Part shown: in pieces, positions 1-8,613 of the stretch
Layout: each line of letters opens with the position of its first letter
Position numbering within the stretch: position 1 is the first letter of the stretch
Source: Chromatiales bacterium (ex Bugula neritina AB1)
Lineage (GTDB): Bacteria > Pseudomonadota > Gammaproteobacteria > Granulosicoccales > Granulosicoccaceae
Direction of reading: 5' to 3'
DNA length: 38,932 nt
Assembly: GCA_001730015.1 (NCBI GenBank)
Contig: MDLA01000184.1
Span: 1-38,932, forward strand
Program-made: the position numbers and the translations under genes
The notes under the pieces: generated by a model
Database searches by the model: none
What the model was told of the DNA's origin: nothing
What the model saw: only the letters and a program-made list of their open reading frames with translations

Positions 1-219
1 CATCGACATGATCTATTGGAGATACTGGATGACCGTCACGACAACAGCTCCGCTGTCGTAGTGAGTCAGCTACCACTAGACCAATGGTATGTAAGCATCG
101 GTGACAACACACTGGCTGACGCCATTCTCGACCGGCTAATGCACAACGCTCACAAGATAAAACTGCTGCTCAATGGCGAAGACTCCATGAGAAAACGCTA
201 TGCAGAGAAAATTGACTGA
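1..219 (+). CDS. IS21-family helper ATPase IstB, C-terminal end only
   Basis: The reading frame is open from the window edge and encodes the last 72 residues of an IstB-like AAA+ ATPase, the helper that activates the IstA transposase of IS21 elements. The stretch SQLPLDQWYVSIGD followed by LADAILDRLMHNAHKI and a C-terminal SMRKRYAEKID is the usual IstB ending. The ATP-binding motifs lie outside the window. The first in-frame start codon here (TTG at 16) is not the gene start. The gene ends about 100 bp before the element's terminal repeats, as expected for istB, the distal gene of IS21. Confidence 0.85.
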   Translation, partial: HRHDLLEILDDRHDNSSAVVVSQLPLDQWYVSIGDNTLADAILDRLMHNAHKIKLLLNGEDSMRKRYAEKID

Positions 220-318
220 ACGTGAACACTTGAGGTAAAAATAACCCACCTTCAATGCGTGGAAAAACAGGTGTTCACCTTCCTCCGGAATCGGTGTTCA
301 TCTTCACCGGAATACGCA
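1..318 (+). mobile_element. Right end of an IS21-family insertion sequence
   Basis: Downstream of istB are two near-identical direct copies of a roughly 21-bp motif beginning GGTGTTCA and ending CCGGAAT, at 270-291 and 293-313, followed by ACGCA. Multiple terminal repeats and a terminal CA are typical of IS21 ends, so I place the boundary at about 318. The left part of the element is outside the window. The reverse-strand reading frame of the neighbouring regulator runs into this end and stops at 304-306, so the element truncates that gene. Confidence 0.75.
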
Positions 319-627
319 CCATGCGAGACTTCCATCCTCACTAACGAGTGATTCCTCTGCAACCGGGTGCCAAAGTCGTATATTGTGCAGTTCCCTACGC
401 AAATTTGTACGAGCCTGCTTCGCACTTGAGTTTGGCCAAAACCGTTCAGCTAGTGCATCTTTACTGTGAAAGCTATCATGATGGATTAGTAAAAAAGAGA
501 GCACGGAACGTGTCCGATGAGCACTGATCCTCGGAAGGGCGAAGTCCCCCACCCACAGTTCCGACCTACCTATGCACTGAAATTTTAGCTCAGCATTGCG
601 CATTGTGTTCTTTGTTGCGGTATCCAT
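319..627 (-). pseudogene. BTAD/SARP-type transcriptional regulator, N-terminal fragment cut by IS21
   Basis: About 100 residues remain. They match the winged-helix part of BTAD-type (AfsR/SARP-like) regulators: a beta-rich start (ELWVGDFALPR), a helix (TRSVLSFLLIH), then FHSKDALAERFWPN and ARTNLRRELHNIR, the recognition-helix region of this family. Full-length members usually continue with a bacterial transcriptional activation domain and often an ATPase or cyclase and TPR region. All of that is lost because the frame runs into the IS21 end. It lies downstream of the hydrolase fragment on the same strand. A DNA-binding remnant could still be made, but I treat it as a broken gene. Confidence 0.6.
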
Positions 628-687
628 TCGCTATATGCAAGAGCTAGTGATACATGTGTGAATAGTCTTGCCGGTTGCTGTAAAGGC

Positions 688-1158
688 TCACCCGTTTCTT
701 TTCAGAAAATCGAGCATCTTTGGTGCAAAGGAATCTATGTGAGTGAAAGGGCACATATGACCCGCTTGATCCACCTCAAGATAGTCGATATTCACTAAAC
801 CTGAAACCATGATCCCACAAACTGCATCCATCGCACCAATAGTGTTTTTCCCCTTCACAAGCAGCATTGGCACATCAATATCAGACAAATCTTCTAGTGA
901 GGGCGTCTTTCCATAGATTTGATCCCACTCGAAATAAAGACGATGGGCGGTGCTTCTCATGGATGTTTTCATGGTTTCCGGTAATTTATTCCAGGTTCCT
1001 TGTTGCTTCGCCCACGCGTCTACAAACGACCGCATAGCACCCTCAAGATCACCTTCGTCCATTAGCCGTTTAAAGGTTGTGGCCATCTCATCTGGCTCAG
1101 AAAATACCGGAATATTATGTTCGCGAAGAAGATTAAAATATGTCGGCTCAAACATAGT
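688..1158 (-). pseudogene. Alpha/beta-hydrolase, C-terminal fragment cut by the IS5-like element
   Basis: The roughly 155 residues resemble the cap and C-terminal half of an alpha/beta-hydrolase. FEPTYFNLL begins the cap helices. DIDVPMLLVKGKNT is the strand that normally carries the catalytic acid region. VDQAGHMCPFTHIDSFAPKMLDFL holds the catalytic-type His in its GH context. The nucleophile elbow (G-x-S-x-G) is missing, because the frame on the N-terminal side passes straight into the terminal repeat of the IS5-like element at 1159. The DNA on the other side of that element encodes a helicase rather than the missing hydrolase half, so sequence was lost. It cannot be catalytically active in this form. 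Confidence 0.6.
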
Positions 1159-1193
1159 TAGCAGGCTGTTGAAAAAGTCTGATTTTCGTTAAG

Positions 1194-1217
1194 ATCTTCT
1201 CTTATCCCGGAGAAGAT
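1194..1217 (+). promoter_or_regulatory. Hairpin covering the transposase ribosome-binding site
   Basis: ATCTTCTC (1194-1201) and GAGAAGAT (1210-1217) form a perfect 8-bp inverted repeat with an 8-base loop. The GGAGA that should act as ribosome-binding site for the TTG start at 1222 lies in the right arm and loop edge, so the folded mRNA would hide it. This fits translational down-regulation of transposase made from read-through transcripts; the function is inferred. Confidence 0.45.
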
Positions 1218-1221
1218 TAGA

Positions 1222-2310
1222 TTGCGCGGCGAAATCGACCCTCAGCAGAGCATGTTCAGTTATGTAGATATAGAAGACCGCATACCTGCCACACACCCGA
1301 TAAGGGATATTCGAGCGGTGATTGATAGGGCCATTGCTGCGATAGAATCGGATATAGACGAGCAGTATTCATCGTTAGGCCGCCCCTCGATCCCACCGGA
1401 ACAGTTACTCAGAGCACTATATCTACAGATATTCTATTCAGTTCGGTCAGAGAGACTATTGGTTGATCGAATTGAATATGACCTGCTGTTTCGTTGGTTT
1501 GTAGGCCTTGGCATTGATGACCCGGTTTGGAGTCACTCGACGTTTTCCAAGAACCGAGATCGCGTGCTGACTGAGCATATCGCTCAAAGGCTGTTCGATG
1601 AAGTTAAACGCCAGGCGTATGCAAAGCAGTTGATGTCTAGAGATCACTTTTCGGTGGATGGCACGTTAATGGACGCCTGTGCCTCTATGAAATCATTTGT
1701 ACCCAAGCAGACTGATCCGGATAAATCTGATTCTGACAAGAATGATTCTGATGGTGGGTCAAGAAACGAAGACGTTGACTTCAGGGGACAAAAAAGACGC
1801 AATGACACTCATGAGTCGAGCACTGACCCTGATGCGAGGTTATTTCGAAAAGGCGCAGGACAATCGTCGCGGCTGTGTATGATGGGCCATATACTGATTG
1901 AAAACCGTAACGGTATGATAGTAGAGGCATGTGTGACGACAGCAGGTACCAGCCAGGAGTGGGAAGCAGCCCTGGTGATGCTGGATAAGCAAAGTGTGCG
2001 ACCAAAGCAGACCGTGGGCGCAGACAAAGGATATGACGTAAAACGCTTCGTGGATGAGGTTCGGGATAAGAGTTATACACCGCACGTAGCAGCACGGACA
2101 AGAGGAAGCGCAGTGGATGAACGCACTACCGGTACAGAGGGGTACAAAATAAGCCAACGAAAACGCAAACGAGTTGAAGAGCCTTTTGGGTGGATGAAAA
2201 CGATAGGTACGATACGGAAGTTAGCTCACCGTGGTTTAAGTAAGGTGAGTACCACGTTTTTGATGAATTCGACCGCATTCAACATAAGAAGAATTGTGAA
2301 TTGCTGCTGA
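1222..2310 (+). CDS. IS5/IS1182-like DDE transposase (DUF772 plus DDE domain)
   Basis: The 362-residue protein catalyses transposition of the surrounding element. Its N-terminal third contains the DUF772-type signature: MFSYVDIEDRIPATHPIRDI, then GRPSIPPEQLLRALYLQIFYSVRSERLL and FRWFVGLGIDDPVWSHSTFSKNRDRV. DDE candidates follow: HFSVDGTLMDACAS near residue 145, VGADKGYDV near 270, and the region KRVEEPFGWMKTIG near 325, which carries the final acidic residue. A charged Asp/Ser/Lys-rich linker separates the first two. The start is TTG at 1222, the only start with a good Shine-Dalgarno (GGAGAA). The frame is uninterrupted, so the element may still be active. Confidence 0.88.
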   Translation: MRGEIDPQQSMFSYVDIEDRIPATHPIRDIRAVIDRAIAAIESDIDEQYSSLGRPSIPPEQLLRALYLQIFYSVRSERLLVDRIEYDLLFRWFVGLGIDDPVWSHSTFSKNRDRVLTEHIAQRLFDEVKRQAYAKQLMSRDHFSVDGTLMDACASMKSFVPKQTDPDKSDSDKNDSDGGSRNEDVDFRGQKRRNDTHESSTDPDARLFRKGAGQSSRLCMMGHILIENRNGMIVEACVTTAGTSQEWEAALVMLDKQSVRPKQTVGADKGYDVKRFVDEVRDKSYTPHVAARTRGSAVDERTTGTEGYKISQRKRKRVEEPFGWMKTIGTIRKLAHRGLSKVSTTFLMNSTAFNIRRIVNCC

Positions 2311-2481
2311 AACGCGGAAAAGGAAGACCAGTGCAATCGATTAAACTAAGTCTTGAAACTAAACAACCATCCCTGGAAACAACGGCAAGAAATAAACCCC
2401 CAAGATCACTACTAAAATAACACCATCAGAAATAGAAAATTTCCGGTGCAATAGATGAATTTCAATGAATTTAGCTGTTTT

Positions 2482-5070
2482 TCAACAGCCTGCTAGTGGT
2501 TGATCATCACCCCAGATATCGCGGCTACGTAACGCAGTACCCAGCGTTGAACGGATAGAGCCAGAAATATAGCGCCATGCTTCCCGACCTTTTGGTCGCG
2601 CTTTGGGTACAAAGAACAAGCTACTCTGCATGGCTTCATCTTCAGTGATCGCCCAAGGCTCTTTGAGATGATTGAAGCTTTGATTTTTGATCTGCTCTTG
2701 TTGGGTTTCATCGAGGTAGCGGGTTTTAATGCAAAGCTGTTTGCGCATTGCATCCAACACAGCGCGCAGCGCTTTCTCGCGAATAGTTGGTGGAATACCG
2801 GCGAGTTCTGGCAACGGCAGGTTTTGCCATTCGCTCTCTTCTTGCGCGAGTTCTGTTAACCCTTCGTAGTCAATTTGCAGCAGATTTAGCTGTTCAAGAT
2901 TAGGGTTGTTGTAACGCCACCCGCGACGCAGATCGAAGTAAAGTCGGTAGGCAATCACTTCTCGGGCAGTTGCCTCCGCACGTTTGCGACCTGGCCCTTT
3001 GGAATCTGGTGAGGTCAGGTAGTCTGTCCCATCTTTATCGAAACCCAGCTCGGTGAATACTGCGTTGGCAATATCGTTGTCACTCAGGTAGCCGGTTGGG
3101 CTTCTGCGCGCGGCGGCTAATAGGCTTCCACGTAATAGAGCAATTTGAACAAAATCATTGTAGTGACCAGCTTGAAGCGACGCGTCTTGTCGGTTGTCGG
3201 TAAAGCCGAGTAGCTTTTTCGCCTCATCTTCGAGGTCCTTATCAGACTCTAGCATGTAACGCAGAGCAGAGATGGTGAGCACAGTGGTTGCGGATGAGCG
3301 GCCTTCGCCACTCAGGGCAGCGAGCCGGGAGCTGTCTTTACCTTGCGCACGGTGTGTGACATCGCAGGCCAGGCACATGCGAAAGGCCCCAGGAATAAAC
3401 CAGCCTTTTTCACCATCTGGGTGGATTTGGCCATCTGGCTTTACTTCGTATGGTCGGGGTTTATATTTTTTGTAGGAGCTCTTGAGTCTTGGCTCGCCCT
3501 TCTTGGTTATTTCAGTCCAATTTTCGGGATAGCTTTCCAGTGACTCATCGTCCCAAATAAGGTTTTTGTCGAAACAGAAGAACCCCCATTCATCAGTGTC
3601 CTGTTCATGACCGCGATCCTGGATGTCTCTTGGTTGGATGTAGGGAGAAGTATTGGGTTCCATCAGCCAGACTGGGTGATACTCCTGACCGCAGTTACGG
3701 CAGAAGTGCATGGCAAAATAGCTGGTGTTGGATTTGGGATCGCGGAGCTGGCCACTCAGATCAAGTTGCCTTTCGTCCGCTGGTAATAACGTGCTGTAAA
3801 CGTTGTTTGCACCCGATATAAATTGGTGCAGGCGAAAAGCAAACAGGGGCTTGTCATGATCATCTCTGCAATGCCACGCCGATAGCAGGAATTCCTTGAG
3901 TCGCTGCTGACATGTTTCTTGTTCTAACTCTGTAAGCTTTGCAAGGTTTGTTGCCGCAGTTTCAAGGTCTTTGGGTTTTGCTCTTACCCATTCATTTTCT
4001 TCCAGCCGCAGTCCCAGTTCTTGCTCTACCCATACAGATAAGGGGTGTTGCCGTAACGATTTAAATTTAATGTCTGATGGGAACGGGTTTTGTAGAAGTG
4101 ACTTCAGATTTTCTACTTGTAAGTGTTCCTGTTCAGTCTGGCGCTGCAATGATTCGGTAATGATATGGTCAGCACTCACGGTGCAGCCGAATAGCGTGCT
4201 GGCTACTTTAGCGACTGCTGCATTACGGTCTGACTTGGTGCCGTCGCTCGCCATGGTTGCCGACGTACCAACACATAACACATCGCTGTTTAGGTACTCT
4301 CGAACGCGTCGAACTAACATCGCGACATCAGCACCTTGCCTGCCACGGTAGGTGTGTAGCTCATCCAGCACCAGGAAATCCAATCCTCTCGCGTTTGACA
4401 TGACTTTGCGGTCAAGCTCATCCTGCCGTGTCATCAGCAGTTCGAGCATCATGAAATTGGTGAGGATGATATCGGGCGGGTTGGCCGCCATTTTCTGCCG
4501 CTCGTCATCAGATTCCTGACCGGTGTAGCGGCCATAGGTGACTGGCTTTCGATCAGCCGGGTAGTGGTCTAAAAATTTGTTTAATTCTTCGAGTTGAGAA
4601 TTAACCAATGCGTTCATGGGGTAAATTATGATAGCTCTGGTTCTCGCTTTGCCTCCGTCTTGCTTGCTCTTAAGGACCGCATCAACGATTGGTAGAATAT
4701 AGCTGAGAGATTTCCCCGAGCCAGTGCCGGTGGTGAGTACATAGCTTTGTTTTTTTTGAGCAAGAGTAATTGCTTGTTGCTGGTGCTTGTAGAGTTGGGC
4801 CGATACTCCGAGGCCGCCTTTTTCGTCACGCCCGAATCGAAATATGTCATCGCAGCTGGGATGGAGTGTTCCGTTGCGGCACAGTTTGCTGACCGTTTCT
4901 CCCAGAACGAATCTAGGATTCAATTGAATAAGCGGGGCGGGCCAGTAGGTTCCAGCTTCGTACGCCGACTCAACAAATTTCTGCACGTCCTTTGCGGCGA
5001 TCTGAGTAAAGCTTGTCGTGAAGTTTTTGTAGTCCGTTATTATTTCATCACGGTATTCGAACACATTCAT
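2482..5070 (-). pseudogene. Defence-type DEAD/DEAH helicase (DUF1998/YprA-like), C-terminal half removed by IS
   Basis: The 862 residues left belong to the large superfamily 2 helicases found in phage-defence islands, whose full length is usually well over 1,500 residues. Visible parts are the family's N-terminus (YWPAPLIQLNPRF, residues 43-55), Walker A TTGTGSGKS (113-121), motif Ib-like YPMNALVNSQLEEL (150-163), Walker B DELH (236-239), motif III GTSAT (268-272), a zinc-ribbon-like CRNCGQEYHP (457-466) and the characteristic GFTDNRQDASLQAGH further on. The helicase C domain and DUF1998 region are absent. The last codons come from the inverted repeat of the IS5-like element, ending at TGA 2482-2484. 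ATP could bind but strand translocation is unlikely. The Druantia helicase DruE is one possible relative; the fragment does not decide this. Confidence 0.75.
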
Positions 5071-5138
5071 ATCTGAGACATACTATCTGGCAGGTTCACA
5101 AACTAACAGTAAGTTTTTACTAAGTTGTTGATATTATT

Positions 5139-5157
5139 GGAAAACACTTAGTTTTCC
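5139..5157. repeat. Hairpin upstream of the helicase gene
   Basis: GGAAAAC and GTTTTCC form a perfect 7-bp stem with loop ACTTA about 70 bp upstream of the helicase start. A second perfect stem, GAGCGC/GCGCTC, lies at 5209-5226. They could be operator or transcript-end structures of the lost divergent genes. Neither is followed by a T-run on either strand, so I do not call a terminator. Confidence 0.3.
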
Positions 5158-5228
5158 GGATGCAAACATTATACAGTAAGTTGACTCGTGACCGCGGTTT
5201 TAGTTTTGGAGCGCTTTAATGCGCTCTG

Positions 5229-5322
5229 TTAGTACACCGTCAGTCGCTCAAGGTGCTTGATATGGTGACAGGCAATGTGGTTGGCTAAATCGGTGGCTGA
5301 CTGTTTTTGTATTTCGTACTTC
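5229..5322 (-). pseudogene. Remnant of a RecB-like (TM0106-type) nuclease N-terminus
   Basis: The reverse strand encodes about 30 residues containing QSATDLANHIACHHIKHLE, ending at TAA 5229-5231. The motif S-A-T-D-L-x-N-x-x-A-C-x-H is the typical start of TM0106-type RecB-like nucleases, which often carry a helicase domain and sit in defence loci. Only the first helix survives. The remaining protein of several hundred residues is gone, and the fragment adjoins a WYL regulator tail in opposite orientation. The identification rests on one short motif. Confidence 0.4.
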
Positions 5323-5334
5323 CCCTGGTGCCGG

Positions 5335-5514
5335 GAACAGCGTTCCCGTACCGATGCAAAGGGCAACTACTTACTGGAAGTGCCGTATGTTGAAAGCAAT
5401 GAGCTGATTCTTGATGTGTTGCGGCACGGGCCGGATATAGAAGTGCTCCGGCCCACAGGGTTGCGGCGCAAAGTCAAAGAACAGGTCGAAAAGATGGCAG
5501 CGATCTATCGATAA
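5335..5514 (+). pseudogene. WYL-domain regulator, C-terminal remnant
   Basis: From about 5335 the frame reads GNYLLEVPYVESNELILDVL followed by HGPDIEVLRPTGLRRKVKEQ and a short tail ending in TAA. This is the C-terminal WCX extension of WYL/YafY-type transcriptional regulators, where PDVEVLxPxxLRxxV is the common ending. The winged-helix and WYL domains are missing; the upstream sequence belongs to the reverse-strand nuclease scrap. WYL regulators commonly control defence islands, which fits the truncated helicase beside it. Confidence 0.6.
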
Positions 5515-5897
5515 AATCTACACCCATAGAGTTCGGTCTGTATCAGAAATTACCAGCCTATGGATGGCAATATATAACCGGATCATGTTAAGCGTACCGT
5601 TCCTACCTTACGGAAGTGAGGGATCGACGAAGTGATGTAACCAGCCCGAAGAACTTGGCGGCGACGCTGTCCAAACGAAGGTACCTTCACCTGACTTTTG
5701 ATACAGTATCATTCATTCACACAGGCAATTCCGCTTGATTTATTTTCAAATGTCTGGATAGAATAAATCCAAGTTGTACATCCGGCGAGTGTCTACCAGT
5801 CTTAAAGGCTTAGGAAAGACCAGCCCCCGATAAATTAATTTTGTCCAGGGTTGATTGTGCGTAAATCGTCGGTGCCACCAGTATTGAAGGTGGCAGA
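5515..5897. other. Non-coding stretch between the eroded defence genes and the integrative-element genes
   Basis: I see no convincing gene in these 383 bases. Overlapping short frames in several phases lack ribosome-binding sites and recognisable motifs. The segment GTTAAGCGTACCGTTCC near 5587 loosely recalls IS66-type ends, but no partner repeat or transposase was found. The last bases carry GAAGGTGG, a usable Shine-Dalgarno for the gene starting at 5898. The junction between two accessory segments should lie here. Confidence 0.4.
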
Positions 5898-6875
5898 ATG
5901 AAATTTTTCTCTCGTAGTCGGAAAACAACGCCGCGACACTTGCAGCCCGTCAACAAGGCTTGCGCTGCTGATCCGTCGATAGTTAATAAGATCTGGTCTT
6001 GCGTGTCCTTGTCGCGCGCCCAATTCAACACCCACTATCGCACTGCGATAAGCCGATTTGGTCTCTATCTGCAGTGTGAAACACGACTCAATGCCGCCTT
6101 ACAAAGTGCACTGGATCAGTTGCAGGAATCGTTGATTTTCCGACTCCCACTTGAGCGTGATCGTGAAGAGGCAGCGCGTTTCGAGCAGGTATGGAAGTTC
6201 ACCTGTTTGCTGCAACCTTTACTGGCAGAGGTGATGACCACCGACAGACGCTGGTACAACAGACAGCATCAACAAACCACTTGCTTCATCAATGCCGCTT
6301 TTTACCGTGACTACACCGGTCCGGCACGTCCGTCATTAATCAAACTCAATCTGCTGCATTTCCTCCATCCCGTCAGTAGCGATTGGCTGATGCAGGATGA
6401 CTTGAGGTGTATAGACACGCTATACCGGGGTATCGACGGGTCTGACGGAGCACTTTCAAAGCAGCACCAGACTTCTGAAGCAACCCAAAATAACAGTACG
6501 GTTCCGGTGACCAAACCAACTACGCCATTAGTCATAGAAAATAGTCATAACACCTTGGCAAATAGTGATACTGATAAAAGCCAGCAGATAGGCCCAACCC
6601 CCAAAGATACGCCGTTACCTGCTCAAGTCAGTGCGGATCTGCACCGCCGTTTTATTGCCTGGCTTACCCCGGAGTCCACCCTGGTAAAAGATGCCGCCAC
6701 GTACATTGAAAGCCCGCAGACGATTGAACGTTTTATCGATGATCGCAAACTTGAGGTCTCAGTGGGCGAAGTGCAGCAATCATTGCTCAGCCATGGCTTT
6801 GTCAGAGAGTTGGTTAACCTGGGCAAGAAAAAAAGAGCCAGTTGCCTGCGTGTGCCGGAGGATGCAAATGTTTAG
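5898..6875 (+). CDS. TraI_2/MobH-like integrative-element protein lacking the HD residues
   Basis: The 325-residue protein shows weak similarity to the TraI_2 relaxase (MobH) of PFGI-1-type integrative elements. Residues about 29-110 (IWSCVSLSRAQFNTHYRTAI, then LDQLQESLIFRLP) align in style with the MobH N-terminal helices, and HFLHPVSSDWLMQDDL (about 155-170) with the later TraI_2 helices. A Thr/Ser-rich linker spans about 180-230. A C-terminal domain (LHRRFIAWLTPESTLVKDA onward) recalls the TraI_2 C-terminal region. The expected HHA, LDHGLE and LLHDLGK metal-binding motifs are absent, so it is unlikely to be a working relaxase. It has a good Shine-Dalgarno (GAAGGTGG) and overlaps the next gene by 8 bases, implying translational coupling. 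The assignment is by pattern only. Confidence 0.5.
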   Translation: MKFFSRSRKTTPRHLQPVNKACAADPSIVNKIWSCVSLSRAQFNTHYRTAISRFGLYLQCETRLNAALQSALDQLQESLIFRLPLERDREEAARFEQVWKFTCLLQPLLAEVMTTDRRWYNRQHQQTTCFINAAFYRDYTGPARPSLIKLNLLHFLHPVSSDWLMQDDLRCIDTLYRGIDGSDGALSKQHQTSEATQNNSTVPVTKPTTPLVIENSHNTLANSDTDKSQQIGPTPKDTPLPAQVSADLHRRFIAWLTPESTLVKDAATYIESPQTIERFIDDRKLEVSVGEVQQSLLSHGFVRELVNLGKKKRASCLRVPEDANV

Positions 6876-8005
6876 GAAAAGCGTCGCACTGGATACTGCA
6901 CCGCATGATGTGTCTGGCCATCCAGATTCAACGAATGAGGTACAACTCTGCAGAATACCGCTGGAGCGCATTGTCTGTAATAGCGCTGACAATCCGCGTC
7001 TATCTGATAATGAAAGCTATGAGGATATAAAAAACAGTATTGCTGCCAGTCAGGGACGTTATCTGGTACTGGAAGTGTCACAACGCCCGGACAGTGACGA
7101 CTTTGAGCTGCGCCGTGGTGGCAAGACCCGGTTGCAGATCGCCTTTGAGCTTAAAAAACGTTGGGATGAAGAAGGGCGTGCCGGCCGCAATCCGTTCAGT
7201 GACATTAATTGTCTGGTGTATCCCTGGGTGGAGGAATCGGAACACCGGATCATGAACGTCACCGAGAATCTCACTCGCGGTGCATTGTCTTATGGCGAGA
7301 TGGCCAAAGCGATCTCGCTATTGGAACAGGTCTATCTGTCGATGCCGGGTGCCGAGTCGAGCATGAAAGGGTTCTCCCACTGGGCACAGCAACTGGGCCT
7401 GTCGATAAAGATCAGTGTCACACAGATTCAGCGCTACAAGGAAGTGAACGATGTACTGATGATCGTAATGCCAACGCTTTTTTATCGAGGGCAGGGCGAG
7501 CAGTGTGGTCGCCCGCCAATTGCTGGAGATGCGTGCCAAAGTGCGCAAGGTTTTCAAGGACCATTATGACACGGGGGAGGATAGTCACTATGAAGCACAG
7601 GCCGACGCCGATGCGTTGTTTAACCGCGTCGCCCAGCAACATGATGCAGTGACCTTTCAGCAAAAACCTATTCAACGCGCATTGCGCCAGGCAGTAGAAC
7701 AAGCCCTCCCGACCGATGCGGCACCTGTTGATGAGTTCGGTGTCATGGACACCGGCAAGCGACAGGATAAATTTCGTCGTCACTACCAGCTCGATGTGGC
7801 ATCCGAGTTTGGCAAGGACGACAAAAAAAATGCGGCGATCATTATTGACCGCATTATTAGCAGTAATTACCAAAAGGATCGAAAAATATCGAGACGACTC
7901 GGAATGATGGGCATTGATAACGATGTGACCGGGCTGATCCATTTGATCGGCGTGCTGGACAGGAAGGGTCGCTCTCTGGCATTGAAGGCGATAGCGGAGA
8001 TGTAG
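6868..8005 (+). pseudogene. ParB-like protein of an integrative element, frameshifted
   Basis: This ParB-family gene starts at ATG 6868 behind GGAGGA (6857-6862), inside the end of the previous gene. The N-terminal ParB/Srx-like domain is clear: CRIPLERIVCNSADNPRL, YEDIKNSIAASQG, then VSQRPDSDDFELRRGGKTRL and VTENLTRGALSYGEMAKAI with a following HTH-like region to about residue 205. The frame then changes at a run of six T (7478-7483). With five T the protein reads MPTLFIEGRASSVVARQLLE and continues smoothly to TAG 8003-8005, about 378 residues in all. The downstream half is well conserved in character, so the lesion is recent or a sequencing error. ParB-like proteins of this kind sit in the replication/maintenance module of PFGI-1-type elements. 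Confidence 0.7.
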
Positions 8006-8007
8006 CG

Positions 8008-8613
8008 ATGAAAGATGTAAGTATTAAACTCAGTCTGAAACTGTATACAGACAACGCTAACAATTTGTTCAAAGGTCGGGAAAAGACGGCCACCAAAAGC
8101 GAGATCATCGGCGTTGAGCGGGTCGGTTACCGTCTGTTTCATGTGCACAAAGTTGCTGTGGAAGGCTGCCCGTTTGCCGCGAACACGATGTCATCGGTCG
8201 AGTCGGAACTGCAGTCCCTGAAAGCGGAGTTATCTGCACTGCTGGAACCCTATCGGCGTGCGGATCAGTCGGTCCAGGTAGAGCGCGGTGATCCGGTAGC
8301 CGTGTATGATTTGAGTAAGCGCCCGGTGTTCTGTGTCGCCATCAGTGAGATTGTCGGGCTTTACGATGAACTGATGATGTTCTGGTATCTCGATCGGGTA
8401 CGCGGTGTAATTTCCGCCAGGGATTGTCATCGAACGGCTGCAAAATATAAGAAAAAAATCCGTACAATGATGTATATTGGCATGAAATACCGAGACTATA
8501 AGTTTCGAGGCACCGGCGATCAGACTTCACTCGAATGGCATGAGGCCGTGAAACAGTTTGGTGAGCCGTCTGTCACTAACTATCGCAGTCGTTATTACCA
8601 CGCGTCTGCGTGA
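8008..8613 (+). CDS. Integrating conjugative element protein, PFL_4669 family
   Basis: The 201-residue protein matches the pattern of the PFL_4669 family (TIGR03761), a protein of unknown biochemical function conserved in the replication/maintenance region of PFGI-1-like integrative elements. Typical features are an early LYTDNANNLFKGRE, then SEIIGVERVGYRL, a central helix rich in Glu and Leu (VESELQSLKAELSALL), RPVFCVAISEIVGLYDELM, and a C-terminal YRDYKFRGTGDQ block. It starts two bases after the ParB-like stop and is of normal length for the family. The genes that usually accompany it (single-strand binding protein, topoisomerase, STY4528) are absent. Confidence 0.7.
   Translation: MKDVSIKLSLKLYTDNANNLFKGREKTATKSEIIGVERVGYRLFHVHKVAVEGCPFAANTMSSVESELQSLKAELSALLEPYRRADQSVQVERGDPVAVYDLSKRPVFCVAISEIVGLYDELMMFWYLDRVRGVISARDCHRTAAKYKKKIRTMMYIGMKYRDYKFRGTGDQTSLEWHEAVKQFGEPSVTNYRSRYYHASA

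Larger units (their letters stand above)
1159..2495 (+). mobile_element. Complete IS5/IS1182-like insertion sequence
   Basis: Perfect 18-bp inverted repeats TAGCAGGCTGTTGAAAAA bound a 1.34-kb element at 1159-1176 and 2478-2495. The outermost TA on each side could instead be a TA target duplication, leaving 16-bp repeats. A single transposase gene fills the element, with about 170 bp of non-coding DNA on its 3' side. The flanks belong to two different broken genes, so the present position arose by a deletion or by recombination between copies rather than by a simple insertion. Confidence 0.85.

Noticed and set aside
1697..2157. Several overlapping frames inside the IS5-like transposase
   Set aside because: They overlap the intact transposase in other phases and show no family pattern.
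5587..5620. Possible IS66-type terminal sequence
   Set aside because: Only a loose resemblance to one end; no partner repeat and no IS66 genes in the window.
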